A stretch of 50,100 bases of DNA, taken from contig NZ_KE952759.1 in NCBI RefSeq assembly GCF_000466385.1, forward strand, positions 1 through 50,100. Direction: 5' to 3'. The stretch's first letter is position 1. Each line of letters opens with the position of its first letter. Source of the stretch: Aneurinibacillus aneurinilyticus ATCC 12856. Its GTDB lineage: Bacteria; Bacillota; Bacilli; Aneurinibacillales; Aneurinibacillaceae. Of the stretch, positions 25,545 to 34,228 are shown piece after piece. Both the position numbers and the translations under genes were made by a program. The notes below the pieces were generated by a model. The model searched no databases, had not been told where the DNA came from, and saw only the letters and a list, made by a program, of their open reading frames with translations.

Positions 25545-26790
25545 TGTATGGACGGTTGTAAGGTTTACACTACGCACAAAGATGATGACAAAGTCGTTCA
25601 TCGTAACGACGATTATTTTAGCGCTTATTATTAGTTTAGGTGTAAATTTGCCTTATATCATATCATTGTTTTCCAATAATGAATCGGCGTCTATCGGTCT
25701 TGTGCCAGGAAAGTTTACGAGCATTGAGAAGTCACTGGAGCAACATTTTATGAAGCAGGAGAAAACGGATTTTAAAATTGTTCCGTATCCCAATGCTTCT
25801 GAAGTCGAGCTGAACAAGGAAGTGGAAGCTGGCAAGCTTGATGGCTATTTGACGTTGGAAGAAGAGAAGGTCGGGGCGTTTCCGAAGATTGTATACCATG
25901 GGAAAGAAGAACTCGGCATGGGAGAAGAAGCGGCACTGACCAATGCCTTTACACTGATTAAAACGGAGTGGCTTGTTAAAGATTCGCTTACAGCAGAGCA
26001 AATGGCCGAGTTAAGCCAGCCAGTATCTGTAGATTCAAAGCTCATTGCAAAAGCGGGAGAGACGAAAGAAAAGAACCCGGTCTCTATCATTGTCGTTATG
26101 GTTCTCATCATTCTGTTTTTTATGTCAAATATGATGACCAGCAATATGATTGCAGCGGAGGTAACGCAGGAGAAGAGTTCGCGTATTATGGAAATTCTTA
26201 TTACAAGTGTGTCACCACTTGCTCAGATGTTTGGCAAGATTATCGGTATGTTCCTGCTCGGACTATTCCAGATTGCAGTTTTTCTTGCTGTCATTATCGT
26301 GAATTTACTGTTACCACATAATACGCTGCCATTGAAGTCGCTGAACTTCGACTTTTCTATGATCGATTGGTCGGTTGTCGGCGGTGGGTTGATATTGTAC
26401 GTACTAGGATATTTTCTCTATGCGACGCTGTCTGCTGCCGTTGGTTCCATTGTGAGCCGGACCGAGGATTTGTCGCAGGCGATTATGCCGATTACAATGC
26501 TGTCGATGGCTGCTTTCTATATTGCAATCTTCAGTGTTTCCACCCCGAATTCGATGCTGGTGAAAGTATCTTCATATATTCCATTCTTTACGCCAACAAC
26601 GATGCTGCTACGAATCGGAGCAGGCAATCCGGCATGGTGGGAGTTCTGGATCGGGGGGCTTATCATGCTTGTATCCATTGTATTTTTCGGTTGGTTATCA
26701 GCGAAGATTTATCGTACTGGCGTACTGATGTACGGTAAGCGTCCGTCATTGAAGGAAATTCGCAAAGCAATGAGGGCATACAAAATTTAA
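25537..26790 (+). CDS. ABC transporter permease, YhaP/NatB-like
   Basis: A 417-residue membrane protein from ATG 25537, eight bases inside the preceding ATPase and behind GGGGGTGAG. It has one N-terminal span (SFIVTTIILALIISLGVNLPYII), a 150-residue extracellular domain (about 45-185), then six spans beginning PVSIIVVMVLIILFFMSNMM and including the family motif AAEVTQEKSSRIMEILITSVSP. This matches the ABC2_membrane_3/NatB group. It is the last gene of the operon; a strong terminator follows. Confidence 0.9.
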   Translation: MHNVWTVVRFTLRTKMMTKSFIVTTIILALIISLGVNLPYIISLFSNNESASIGLVPGKFTSIEKSLEQHFMKQEKTDFKIVPYPNASEVELNKEVEAGKLDGYLTLEEEKVGAFPKIVYHGKEELGMGEEAALTNAFTLIKTEWLVKDSLTAEQMAELSQPVSVDSKLIAKAGETKEKNPVSIIVVMVLIILFFMSNMMTSNMIAAEVTQEKSSRIMEILITSVSPLAQMFGKIIGMFLLGLFQIAVFLAVIIVNLLLPHNTLPLKSLNFDFSMIDWSVVGGGLILYVLGYFLYATLSAAVGSIVSRTEDLSQAIMPITMLSMAAFYIAIFSVSTPNSMLVKVSSYIPFFTPTTMLLRIGAGNPAWWEFWIGGLIMLVSIVFFGWLSAKIYRTGVLMYGKRPSLKEIRKAMRAYKI

Positions 26791-26801
26791 AAGATTAATA
26801 G

Positions 26802-26842
26802 AACAAGTCCGGATGCAAATCAATGCATCCGGACTTGTTTGC
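26802..26842. terminator. Bidirectional terminator with 16-bp stem
   Basis: AACAAGTCCGGATGCA (26802-26817) and TGCATCCGGACTTGTT (26824-26839) form a perfect stem with a 6-nt loop. It separates the ABC operon from the convergent small membrane protein gene. Confidence 0.88.
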
Positions 26843-27025
26843 TTAGGAATTACTGCTTCCATTCCGTGAATCAATATATGACTGCCCAAGCAGATAGCTA
26901 ACGATAATGCTGGCAATAGCGGTAACTTGATCAGCGGAAAGGTGTAAATTGAATTGATCGTTGAATGCGACTAGCACTATAGATAGAATGGTGATGAGAA
27001 ACTTCCTGCTTTTCAGGAAATTCAT
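26843..27025 (-). CDS. Small membrane protein, holin-like
   Basis: A 60-residue protein from ATG 27025 behind AAAGGGGG. Two hydrophobic segments are visible (KFLITILSIVLVAF and AIASIIVSYLLGQSYID) joined by a short NDQFNLHLSADQV loop. The pattern with GQSYID near the end is seen in small phage-associated holin-like proteins of Bacillales. No other phage gene is nearby, so it is either a stray prophage remnant or a domesticated small membrane protein. Confidence 0.6.
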   Translation of the reverse strand: MNFLKSRKFLITILSIVLVAFNDQFNLHLSADQVTAIASIIVSYLLGQSYIDSRNGSSNS

Positions 27026-27340
27026 AGCATTTCCCCCTTTCTCACAGGAAAAGGTAGGGAAAGACAAGTCAAGATACCTGTTTGTGGACGGTAGTGACTA
27101 TACAACGCTTCTCTATGCCTGTCCTCTCCTTTTTATTACATTATGCGAGCATCTGTATCATGGTATAAACCGACGTCCAATTTTCATAGATTCCGCACAT
27201 TTTAAAATTTTGCAGGCTAACATATCGGCAACAAAGCTTAATTAACAAAAAAACATTATGGTAAACTAAAAGCAAGGATAATGATGGATAATCCATATTG
27301 TTAGTCTACCTTTATTTATCTCGAAGCTTGCATTATGAAC
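27026..27340. other. Intergenic region without visible genes
   Basis: A 315-bp AT-rich stretch between two minus-strand genes. I see no ORF with a ribosome binding site and no clear hairpin or repeat. It should hold the promoter of the small membrane protein gene. Confidence 0.4.
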
Positions 27341-28939
27341 CTATTTAATTTTTATTGTAGTGCCGTTAAATTTGGTAAGAGAGAAGCCGTTAAAATTTTC
27401 ATTAAAGGTCGCCTTGTAATCCTTAAGGATTCCGATGGCGACTGTTTCCCCTAGCTTTAGACCCTCGCTTCCGTCCGAGCGCCAGTGGACACCAGCAGCA
27501 TTTCGACCAAGCGCGATATTAGCAGCAAGTTTGTTTAATTCTCCACCTATTGTTAAAGAAGACTCCGGATAAGGGAGCAAGGAGAGGCCATCAGAGCTAA
27601 CTATAACTGGATTGGGAATAACGAACGATTCATTGAAAAAAGCTTTTAGCACAGTGGCTGCCGCGCCTGCAATACAGGCATGACCAGCAGGATAGGCTGG
27701 ATGAGTGGGGCATCCTTCTGGATAGGCCATGGGCAAAAGATAGGTACCAAATTTGTTGACAACCTGGGAAATCGCTTGTGAGGAAAGCAATTCTGTGTTG
27801 ATTGGATAGCTGGCAGCGCCCGTCAAATGGTTGTGTACACGACCTCCAAACTCTTCGGGGCGCAGGCGACGATGGATTAGAAATTTTTGGAACCAGGCGG
27901 CTTCTAACGCTGTTCGTGCTGCTTTAGCTACTAAATCCAGAATATGCGGGGCACCGAAAGTGATAAATCCGTCCTGGGTTCGTGAAAGCAAGTAGGGATT
28001 GGCTCGATCAAGAGCTGCTCCTCCAAAACTGAGTAGAATTAAACAGGCGGCAAGAAAACCTTGGTAGGTAAAATCCTTATGAACCCATCCGCTCAAATCA
28101 CGACTGTTACGAATATAACGGGGTGTAGAATCAAATGTGTTCTTTGCGGCTGGAGGCAAACCATTCTGAATGTTTAACCATTCTTCATATGAGGTCATAT
28201 GGTCATCATTCGCCACCGTCGTGCGATATCGCTGGACAATCGTTGTGGCTCCGAAAGGAATGTCCTTCCATAGAAATTGAGAGATATATGGTCCTATTAG
28301 GTCGCCGGGTGTATTTCCACGGAACAAGGTATCGGTAGTGACTACCTGATTAACTTTAGGCCCCTTGAATTTTGAAAATGTGGATAAATCAGATGCGGCC
28401 ATTACAGTAAGTGGATTGGTGTTGTAGTCTGTGAAAGGAACATCGCGGGTAAGTGCTTGCCAGTAAAGTTCGGCCATCTCACTCGCTTCCCAGGAACTGC
28501 TGAAGGGCGGTGGTGCCATAATCCCTAAATGATGACTATCAGGTCCGACCAAATCGAATGCATAAGCGGCTTGCGGATTAGAGAACTTGACAACACCTCC
28601 TAGAGGTATGGATTCAAAATCACCCGGCTTCCCTGTCCTTAACGAGTGAATTAAGGCTTTATAGGCTTTAAGATTAACCTCACCTAAATGGTTGTGTGGC
28701 AATCCCTTAGAATAATTACCAATTTTATTTGAGAATAAACTTTCATCGCCATTACAGGGGTGATCCGCATGAGGACGGTTCTTTTGTGAATAGGCTGCTT
28801 TCTGACGAACATGATAGGCCTTTTTACGACGCTCCTGTACAGTTAGCGGTCCGATTTCACAAGGATTTTTGCATTTTACATGTATGTTTTTCTTCTTTCC
28901 TTGATTGACCTTAGTCCTAGTGAATTGCTTTTCTTTCAT
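27341..28939 (-). CDS. Vanadium-dependent haloperoxidase-like protein, algal bromoperoxidase type
   Basis: A 532-residue enzyme of the vanadium haloperoxidase/PAP2 superfamily. Vanadate-binding residues are visible: Lys and Arg in KFLIHRRLRPEEFGG (seven residues between Lys and Arg, as in algal bromoperoxidases), Ser-Gly-His equivalents in AYPAGHACIAGAA, and Arg plus His in GRNAAGVHWRSDGSEG. Such enzymes oxidise halides with hydrogen peroxide. The first 60 residues are very basic (KEKQFTRTKVNQGKKK) and lack a signal peptide. ATG 28939 follows AAGGAGGG. It is flanked by unrelated genes, so the substrate is not indicated; a phosphatase activity is the alternative. Confidence 0.87.
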   Translation of the reverse strand: MKEKQFTRTKVNQGKKKNIHVKCKNPCEIGPLTVQERRKKAYHVRQKAAYSQKNRPHADHPCNGDESLFSNKIGNYSKGLPHNHLGEVNLKAYKALIHSLRTGKPGDFESIPLGGVVKFSNPQAAYAFDLVGPDSHHLGIMAPPPFSSSWEASEMAELYWQALTRDVPFTDYNTNPLTVMAASDLSTFSKFKGPKVNQVVTTDTLFRGNTPGDLIGPYISQFLWKDIPFGATTIVQRYRTTVANDDHMTSYEEWLNIQNGLPPAAKNTFDSTPRYIRNSRDLSGWVHKDFTYQGFLAACLILLSFGGAALDRANPYLLSRTQDGFITFGAPHILDLVAKAARTALEAAWFQKFLIHRRLRPEEFGGRVHNHLTGAASYPINTELLSSQAISQVVNKFGTYLLPMAYPEGCPTHPAYPAGHACIAGAAATVLKAFFNESFVIPNPVIVSSDGLSLLPYPESSLTIGGELNKLAANIALGRNAAGVHWRSDGSEGLKLGETVAIGILKDYKATFNENFNGFSLTKFNGTTIKIK

Positions 28940-29067
28940 TTTATCCCTCCTTTCGATTCATTTTAGTATATTCATATTTACTTTATTGGCATGGATTATG
29001 CTCGTACATTTATTGCCCTTTTTTACCTATAAAGAATGCTAAAGCTCGTGTTTCGGATAGGTTAAAA

Positions 29068-29096
29068 ATAAAAAGACCTTCCAGAAAGAAGGTCTT
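29068..29096 (-). terminator. Intrinsic terminator
   Basis: AAGACCTT (29073-29080) / AAGGTCTT (29089-29096) with an 8-nt loop, followed on the minus strand by TTTTTATTTTTAA. It ends the TrpD-like gene, 18 bp after its stop codon. Confidence 0.82.
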
Positions 29097-29114
29097 AGAA
29101 GATCGATATTTAAT

Positions 29115-30149
29115 TTAGGAGGTTAGAGTTTGATGCTGTTGCACAATGCTTCTCCAAGCTTCAAATTTTTCTAGCGCGTGTCCTTCTGTCAAGGAAGCTT
29201 TCGCGGCTTTAATTCCAGCCTCGATTGAAGGAACCTTTTCTGCCACCCACAGGCGGATAGCGCTGTTCAGCAATACGAGATTAAAGAAAGGCAGGGGTGC
29301 TTCATTTTTTAGAACGTCAAGAGCGATAGCTGCTTGCGACCTTGGAGACCATTCCAATTCAGGTGTCTCAGTTTGCAGGCCTAATGCTTCCGGATCGATG
29401 ATGAACAATTCATGTGAATCTTTGCTTACTAACAGGGTACGGGTACGTTGGTGCACGGGTACATCCTCTGATCCTTCCATTCCTTGAACAACGATACCAC
29501 GTGCCACGCCTAACCGTGTCATCATTTCGGCCATTTTTTCAAATACCGTACCATGAAAGACTCCGGCCGCCATATAGGGAGCATTGGAGTAACGCAGTAA
29601 TTTCTCGACCGTGTTCAGCATTGTTCGAAAGCCTAGTTCTTCGCGCAGCGGACGTAAACGCGCCAAGCCATCATTCCAGGTCTCGGCATGAACGTATAGT
29701 ACACCGCTTTCATGCGATGCTTCAACGAAGGCTTGTTCGTGTCCCCGTGCTTGTATACTAAGGGCATTGAGAATATCGGAGAGGGTAATTCCCCACTTGG
29801 GAGGTAAAGGATCGCCGCTGTGCAGAGTAACCGGCACGCCGCATGCAGCCGTTACGAATGCGGCCGGAAAGTTAGCAAAAAACGATTTTTTCCTGCCGTC
29901 GTACGGTCCCGCACAATCTATGCTTTGTGGTACAGCGTGTTTTAGACTATGTTCCCTCAATGCTTCAACGAACGCCAGTAGTTCGTCTGCGGTCTCCATT
30001 TTAATACGTTCTGCTACAAAAAATGCAGCAGTCTGTGCCGGAGTAGCCTCTCCAGATAGAATCATTTTAGCCCCTTGTAAAGATTGTTCATAGGATAGAT
30101 TTTTAGCCCCTTTCTTTCCACGGGCCACTTCTTTCAATAATTCTCTCAT
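29115..30149 (-). CDS. TrpD-like (anthranilate phosphoribosyltransferase family) protein
   Basis: A 344-residue protein of the nucleoside phosphorylase/phosphoribosyltransferase class III fold. The N-terminal helical domain (LSYEQSLQGAKMILSGEATPAQTAAFFVAERIK) is well kept. The canonical GTGGD loop of TrpD is replaced by DCAGPYDGRKKSFFANFPAAF, which is characteristic of YbiB/TrpD2-like paralogues that bind DNA rather than make tryptophan. The later RTMLNTVEKLL corresponds to the RTxFNxLGPL region. ATG 30149 is preferred over the preceding TTG. No trp genes are nearby, which supports a non-biosynthetic role. Confidence 0.82.
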   Translation of the reverse strand: MRELLKEVARGKKGAKNLSYEQSLQGAKMILSGEATPAQTAAFFVAERIKMETADELLAFVEALREHSLKHAVPQSIDCAGPYDGRKKSFFANFPAAFVTAACGVPVTLHSGDPLPPKWGITLSDILNALSIQARGHEQAFVEASHESGVLYVHAETWNDGLARLRPLREELGFRTMLNTVEKLLRYSNAPYMAAGVFHGTVFEKMAEMMTRLGVARGIVVQGMEGSEDVPVHQRTRTLLVSKDSHELFIIDPEALGLQTETPELEWSPRSQAAIALDVLKNEAPLPFFNLVLLNSAIRLWVAEKVPSIEAGIKAAKASLTEGHALEKFEAWRSIVQQHQTLTS

Positions 30150-30469
30150 CAAACATGAACCCCTTTCTTTCCCACTATAGATATTATATTGTCATGTACT
30201 ATACCATCAATATATTAAGTTTGTCTACCGGTTTAATAGGAAAAAGAGAGCCTTTTATTTGTTGTTGCAAGCAATATGATTGTAGACATAAGCACGATGA
30301 ACATATAGACGGAGAATATTGTATTGAAATAGGATGGAAACATTTTCTTGTATGCTATCGTCTTGTTGCCTATAATTTATGTGTGTTTTTCAGTACGGAA
30401 TAAACATAAAAAAGGAATAGAGAAAACAAATCAAACGAGGAGAAAGTATAAAAATGGGGGAGAACGAAT
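30150..30469. other. Intergenic region, divergent promoters expected
   Basis: A 320-bp AT-rich region between the divergent TrpD-like and CapA-like genes. A frame of about 80 codons exists on the plus strand but lacks a ribosome binding site and looks random. No RNA motif is seen. Confidence 0.45.
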
Positions 30470-31636
30470 TTGAATCGCCTGCAATTATTGTGTGTACAAA
30501 TAATTTTATCGATATCTTTGTGCGGAGCTGTGACATGTGCCATGCTGCTAAGTTATAAAAAAGATAATGAGGCAGAGGCAGCGAAGCCCTCAGGTAAGAC
30601 AAGGGAGGCGTACAGTGCTTTACCGAAATCGGATAAAGTGGAGTCGGAACAAAAGCCGAATACCCTTTTACCTGAAAATAATTCACTAAGCGAAGAAGCA
30701 AAAACAATTACGGTTAGCGCTGCTGGGGATGTAACGATTGGAACTGATGAAAGCTTCCCATACCCTAATAGCTTCAATCATGAATTGAAAAAAAACGGGC
30801 ATCTTTTCTTTCCGCAAAATGTAAAAGATATCTTTAACCAAGATGACCTTACAATTGTAAACCTGGAGACTACGCTTACCGAAGCAAAGGTGAAGGCAGC
30901 AAAGCAATTTCGTTTCAAAGGTGCTCCGGAAAATGCCCAAATATTACGTATGGGGAGCATTGAGGCAGTGAATATTGCAAACAATCACATACATGATTAT
31001 TTGCAGCGGGGGTATGAGGATACCATCAACAATTTGAAGAAGCATAACATAGGTTTTTTTGGCTATGAGCATACGTATATGACTAATATTAAAGGCGTTA
31101 AGGTCGGGGCTTTAGGATATGAAGGATGGGACAATACAGTTGCCTTGCGCACTCGAATTGATAATGATATTGCACAGCTTCGTGCTAAAGGAACACAAAT
31201 TGTGATCGTCAGTTTTCATTGGGGAGTGGAACGCAGCAATTATCCAAACGCTACACAAATGGCGCTTGGCCGGCATGCGATAGATAGCGGTGCTGATTTG
31301 GTGCTGGGTCATCATCCGCATGTTATTCAGGGAATAGAAGAATATAAGGGCAAATATATTGTCTATAGTCTCGGTAATTTCATATTCGGAGGAAATCGAA
31401 ATCCGACCGATAAAGATACGTTTATATTTCAGCAAACGTTTCATATTAAAAATGGGAAAATTACTGAAAAAAAGGAATGCAAAGTCATTCCAACATCAAT
31501 TTCCTCCGTTAAAGAACGGAATAATTATCAGCCTACCCCGCTTAGGGGGCAGGAGGCTGAGCGTGTGCTTTCCCGCCTGAAGAAATACAGCGAACATCTT
31601 CAAATAGACTGGAATTTTATACAGCAATCGTTATAA
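30470..31636 (+). CDS. CapA/PgsA-family metallophosphoesterase-like protein
   Basis: A 388-residue exported protein starting at TTG 30470, seven bases after GGGGGAG. An N-terminal hydrophobic anchor (LLCVQIILSISLCGAVTCAMLL) is followed by a low-complexity linker to about residue 75. The CapA domain then shows AAGDVTIGTDES, IVNLETTLTE, VNIANNHIHDY, VIVSFHWGVERSNYP, LVLGHHPHVIQGIE and VYSLGNFIFGG, all conserved family motifs. PgsA/CapA proteins take part in poly-gamma-glutamate synthesis or capsule anchoring, but no pgsB or pgsC lies here, so it is an orphan family member. Confidence 0.88.
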   Translation: MNRLQLLCVQIILSISLCGAVTCAMLLSYKKDNEAEAAKPSGKTREAYSALPKSDKVESEQKPNTLLPENNSLSEEAKTITVSAAGDVTIGTDESFPYPNSFNHELKKNGHLFFPQNVKDIFNQDDLTIVNLETTLTEAKVKAAKQFRFKGAPENAQILRMGSIEAVNIANNHIHDYLQRGYEDTINNLKKHNIGFFGYEHTYMTNIKGVKVGALGYEGWDNTVALRTRIDNDIAQLRAKGTQIVIVSFHWGVERSNYPNATQMALGRHAIDSGADLVLGHHPHVIQGIEEYKGKYIVYSLGNFIFGGNRNPTDKDTFIFQQTFHIKNGKITEKKECKVIPTSISSVKERNNYQPTPLRGQEAERVLSRLKKYSEHLQIDWNFIQQSL

Positions 31637-31650
31637 ATGCTTCGTGTATG

Positions 31651-31682
31651 ACCGGGAGCCTTTATTTGGGGTTCCCGGTTTA
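31651..31682. terminator. Terminator hairpin between convergent genes
   Basis: ACCGGGAGCC (31651-31660) pairs with GGTTCCCGGT (31670-31679), with one G-T pair and a 9-nt loop, between capA and the convergent map gene. The following T-tract is short. Confidence 0.6.
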
Positions 31683-31716
31683 TGGTTAAATACATTCAAT
31701 AAAATTCTTTCTTACA

Positions 31717-32466
31717 TCACTCCTGCTTTGTCAAAATTAGTGGTCCGTTCTTCGTAATGGCAATTGTATGTTCATATTGTGCGGAAAGCTTCCCGTCGAT
31801 TGTTCTTGCCGTCCATCCGTTTGCATCCATTTTTGAATGCCATGAACCTAGATTAACCATTGGCTCTACGGTTATTACCATTCCCTCTTTCAACCTAGGC
31901 CCTTTACCCGGTTTACCGTAATGGGGAACAGGAGGGTCCTCATGTATGGTTTTTCCTATGCCATGTCCGGTAAAATCTCTTACAATAGAAAAACCTTCGG
32001 CTTCCACATATGTTTGTATCGCATGACCAATATCTCCTATGCGATTTCCAATTAGTGCTTGCTCGATACCTTTATACATCGATTCTTTTGTGATTTTTAA
32101 TAAACGGCTCGCATCGTTAGAAATAGTACCTACTGTATGGGTCCAGGCTGAATCAGCCAAACCGCCATGTAAGTTGGCGACAAAATCAATAGTTACAATA
32201 TCGCCGTCTTTAAGTGGCTTATGGGTGGGAAACCCATGACAAATCTCATCATTAACGGAGGCACAGGTAGCATATTGATAGCCATTAAACCCTTTTTGTT
32301 CAGGCGTTGCGCCAAATTTAGCTAAATATTTTTCAACAAAACTATCAATTTCTAGTGTAGTCATACCTGGCTTGATTCTTTTTGCAATTTCTTTGTGACA
32401 GGCGGCTACAATCTTTCCTGCTTCAAGCATCATATTGATTTCTCGTCCACTTTTTATCGTAATCAT
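31717..32466 (-). CDS. map: Type I methionine aminopeptidase
   Basis: A 249-residue enzyme that removes initiator methionine. The five metal ligands of the pita-bread fold can be placed: Asp in VTIDFVAN, Asp in LADSAWTHTVG, His in DFTGHGIGKTIHEDPPVPHYG, Glu in VITVEPMVN and Glu in QYEHTIAIT. NGYQYATCASVNDEICHGFP holds the catalytic-site histidine. The length is typical. It stands away from the ribosomal operon where the main map gene normally lies, so it may be the second copy (mapB/YflG-like). Confidence 0.93.
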   Translation of the reverse strand: MITIKSGREINMMLEAGKIVAACHKEIAKRIKPGMTTLEIDSFVEKYLAKFGATPEQKGFNGYQYATCASVNDEICHGFPTHKPLKDGDIVTIDFVANLHGGLADSAWTHTVGTISNDASRLLKITKESMYKGIEQALIGNRIGDIGHAIQTYVEAEGFSIVRDFTGHGIGKTIHEDPPVPHYGKPGKGPRLKEGMVITVEPMVNLGSWHSKMDANGWTARTIDGKLSAQYEHTIAITKNGPLILTKQE

Positions 32467-32492
32467 GCTGGGGCTTCTCCTTTGGTTTGCAT

Positions 32493-33017
32493 TTAAGCTT
32501 TCAATCCTTTAAATAGTACGGTAATAACGTCATCAATCCAGTTAGGACGGTCCGCTTCATCCAAATCATTATTTTTTCCAATATAAGAGGTCGCAGTTCC
32601 AATCAAAGTTCCAAAGAATAGCTTTACAAGCGTTTCGGATTGAATGGACACGAACTGGCCGGAATGAATCCCTTCTTCTATTGCCTGGGTAACAGGACTA
32701 TACAAGTGGGTCTGGAAATTATTTAGCAGTTCATCATAATTTTGGATAGGAATGGGCTCAGATTGAAACAAATTCTTAAACAAAATAAATACAAATGGTT
32801 GTTTAATCCAACTTCTAAGCTGGCATTTTGCGTATTGTTCCAATCGAATTAACGGTGATTCATTTGTGTTCAATGTCTCCATTGTAATTTTTTGTGCTTC
32901 TTCAAACGCCTCAATTAGTAAATCCTCAATCAGACTTATTTTGTTGTTGTAATAGTGATATACGGTTCCCCGGCCTAATCCAGCCTTCCTGGCAATATCA
33001 CCCATCTCCATATTCAT
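32493..33017 (-). CDS. TetR-family regulator with a compromised start
   Basis: The 174-residue frame from ATG 33017 has the HTH (MGDIARKAGLGRGTVYHYYNNKISLIEDLL) and a C-terminal ligand-binding domain. Family members normally have about 28 more N-terminal residues, forming helix 1. Those codons are present and in frame (IRRQRIYQIRNTAAEIYLEKG) back to a stop at 33099-33101, which directly follows an ATG at 33102-33104. No other ATG, GTG or TTG exists in between. Either a mutation has damaged the start, or translation begins at an internal ATG or at a rare ATT. It is divergent from wrbA. Confidence 0.72.
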   Translation of the reverse strand: MNMEMGDIARKAGLGRGTVYHYYNNKISLIEDLLIEAFEEAQKITMETLNTNESPLIRLEQYAKCQLRSWIKQPFVFILFKNLFQSEPIPIQNYDELLNNFQTHLYSPVTQAIEEGIHSGQFVSIQSETLVKLFFGTLIGTATSYIGKNNDLDEADRPNWIDDVITVLFKGLKA

Positions 33018-33104
33018 GCCTTTTTCTAAATAAATCTCCGCGGCCGTATTACGAATTTGATAAATTCGCTGTCTTCGAATGGCTTCATTTTGTTCCTTTC
33101 ACAT

Positions 33105-33445
33105 TTTTTAAATTGAATTTAACTATGCTATTTCATTTTTGAGAATCGACGGTTCAAATAAGTGTTTAATTGGGGAAGAATGTAGGTAACTTGGATTTGA
33201 AGATAGCATTACAGCTTGTTCACTTCGGAGTGGCTCTCGTTGGAACGGTTCTGATTCTATTGATGCCTTGTTATAGGGTTAAAAAACACTGTGCATAGGT
33301 AATAATAAATAAAAAGCAGTTTCACGTATATACAGCAGAATCGCGTTTCACGGTCAATTATGGATGGTGAAAAACATCAATAGCTGGCACATGAGCGAAA
33401 ACGCAGGGAGTGTTCATATGACCAACTATTTAAGGAGGGCTTATC
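33105..33445. other. Intergenic region between tetR and wrbA
   Basis: No supported gene. At 33191-33298 a 35-codon hydrophobic frame (LQLVHFGVALVGTVLILLM, then CYRVKKHCA) looks like the tail of a membrane protein but has only a weak ribosome binding site. AAGGAGGG at 33431-33438 serves wrbA. Confidence 0.35.
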
Positions 33446-34072
33446 ATGTCCGTCAAACTTGCAATTGTGTATTATAGCTCCACCGGAACGAATTATGAGT
33501 TAGCTCAATGGGCTGCGAACGGAGCAAAGGAAGTCGGAGCCGAAGTGAAGATCTATAAGGTTCAGGAGCTCGCTCCACAAGCTGTCATTGATGGCAATCC
33601 GGCCTGGAAAGCCCATGTGGAAGCCACTAAAAATATTCCGGTTGTTACGCCCGATGATATCGTTGAAGCCGACGCGATTATATTCAGTACGCCCACTCGA
33701 TTTGGAAATGTCGCTGCCCAAATGAAGCAATTTTTAGATACGACAGGTGGTATTTGGTTCCATGGAAAAACAGTAAATAAAGTGGTGAGCGCGATGACTT
33801 CCGCTCAAAACGCTCATGGTGGCCAAGAGGCAACCATCCTCAATTTATACACCACCATGTACCATTGGGGGGCTATCGTGGTTGCTCCAGGATATACGGA
33901 TGCTTCTTTGTTTGCTGCTGGGGGAAATCCTTATGGCACAAGTGTATCTGTTGATCAAAACAATCAAATTGTTGGGGATAAAGAAGCTTATCAAAATGCA
34001 GTGAAACATCAAGCTAAACGTGTTGTCACAGTAGCTGAATGGGTAAAGAAAGGAAATGAACAAAGCTATTGA
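33446..34072 (+). CDS. wrbA: NAD(P)H:quinone oxidoreductase, WrbA type
   Basis: A 208-residue flavodoxin-like enzyme that reduces quinones by two electrons. The FMN phosphate loop is YYSSTGTNYELA; other family motifs are PTRFGNVAAQMKQFLDTTGG, then TSAQNAHGGQEATILNLYTTMYHWG and NPYGTSVS. ATG 33446 follows AAGGAGGG. WrbA forms tetramers and protects against oxidative stress. The divergent TetR gene, if functional, probably controls it. Confidence 0.95.
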   Translation: MSVKLAIVYYSSTGTNYELAQWAANGAKEVGAEVKIYKVQELAPQAVIDGNPAWKAHVEATKNIPVVTPDDIVEADAIIFSTPTRFGNVAAQMKQFLDTTGGIWFHGKTVNKVVSAMTSAQNAHGGQEATILNLYTTMYHWGAIVVAPGYTDASLFAAGGNPYGTSVSVDQNNQIVGDKEAYQNAVKHQAKRVVTVAEWVKKGNEQSY

Positions 34073-34118
34073 AGTGAAAAAAATTCTGGCATCTTTATTT
34101 GGATAGAAAAATAAAGCG

Positions 34119-34150
34119 GCATGATTTTGATTCTTGTACTGAAATCATGC
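34119..34150 (+). terminator. Hairpin after wrbA
   Basis: GCATGATTT (34119-34127) and AAATCATGC (34142-34150) form a 9-bp stem 47 bp after the wrbA stop. There is no clear U-tract, so terminator function is tentative. Confidence 0.45.
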
Positions 34151-34228
34151 TCGCATCCCTTTCGGGAGAGTATGGAGAATAATAAGAAACACAGATGATT
34201 ATGAACTTTAATACAGAAAGGTTAAAAA

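Noticed and set aside
30155-30403. An 82-codon frame upstream of the CapA-like gene
   Set aside because: No ribosome binding site and random-looking, cysteine- and tyrosine-rich translation.
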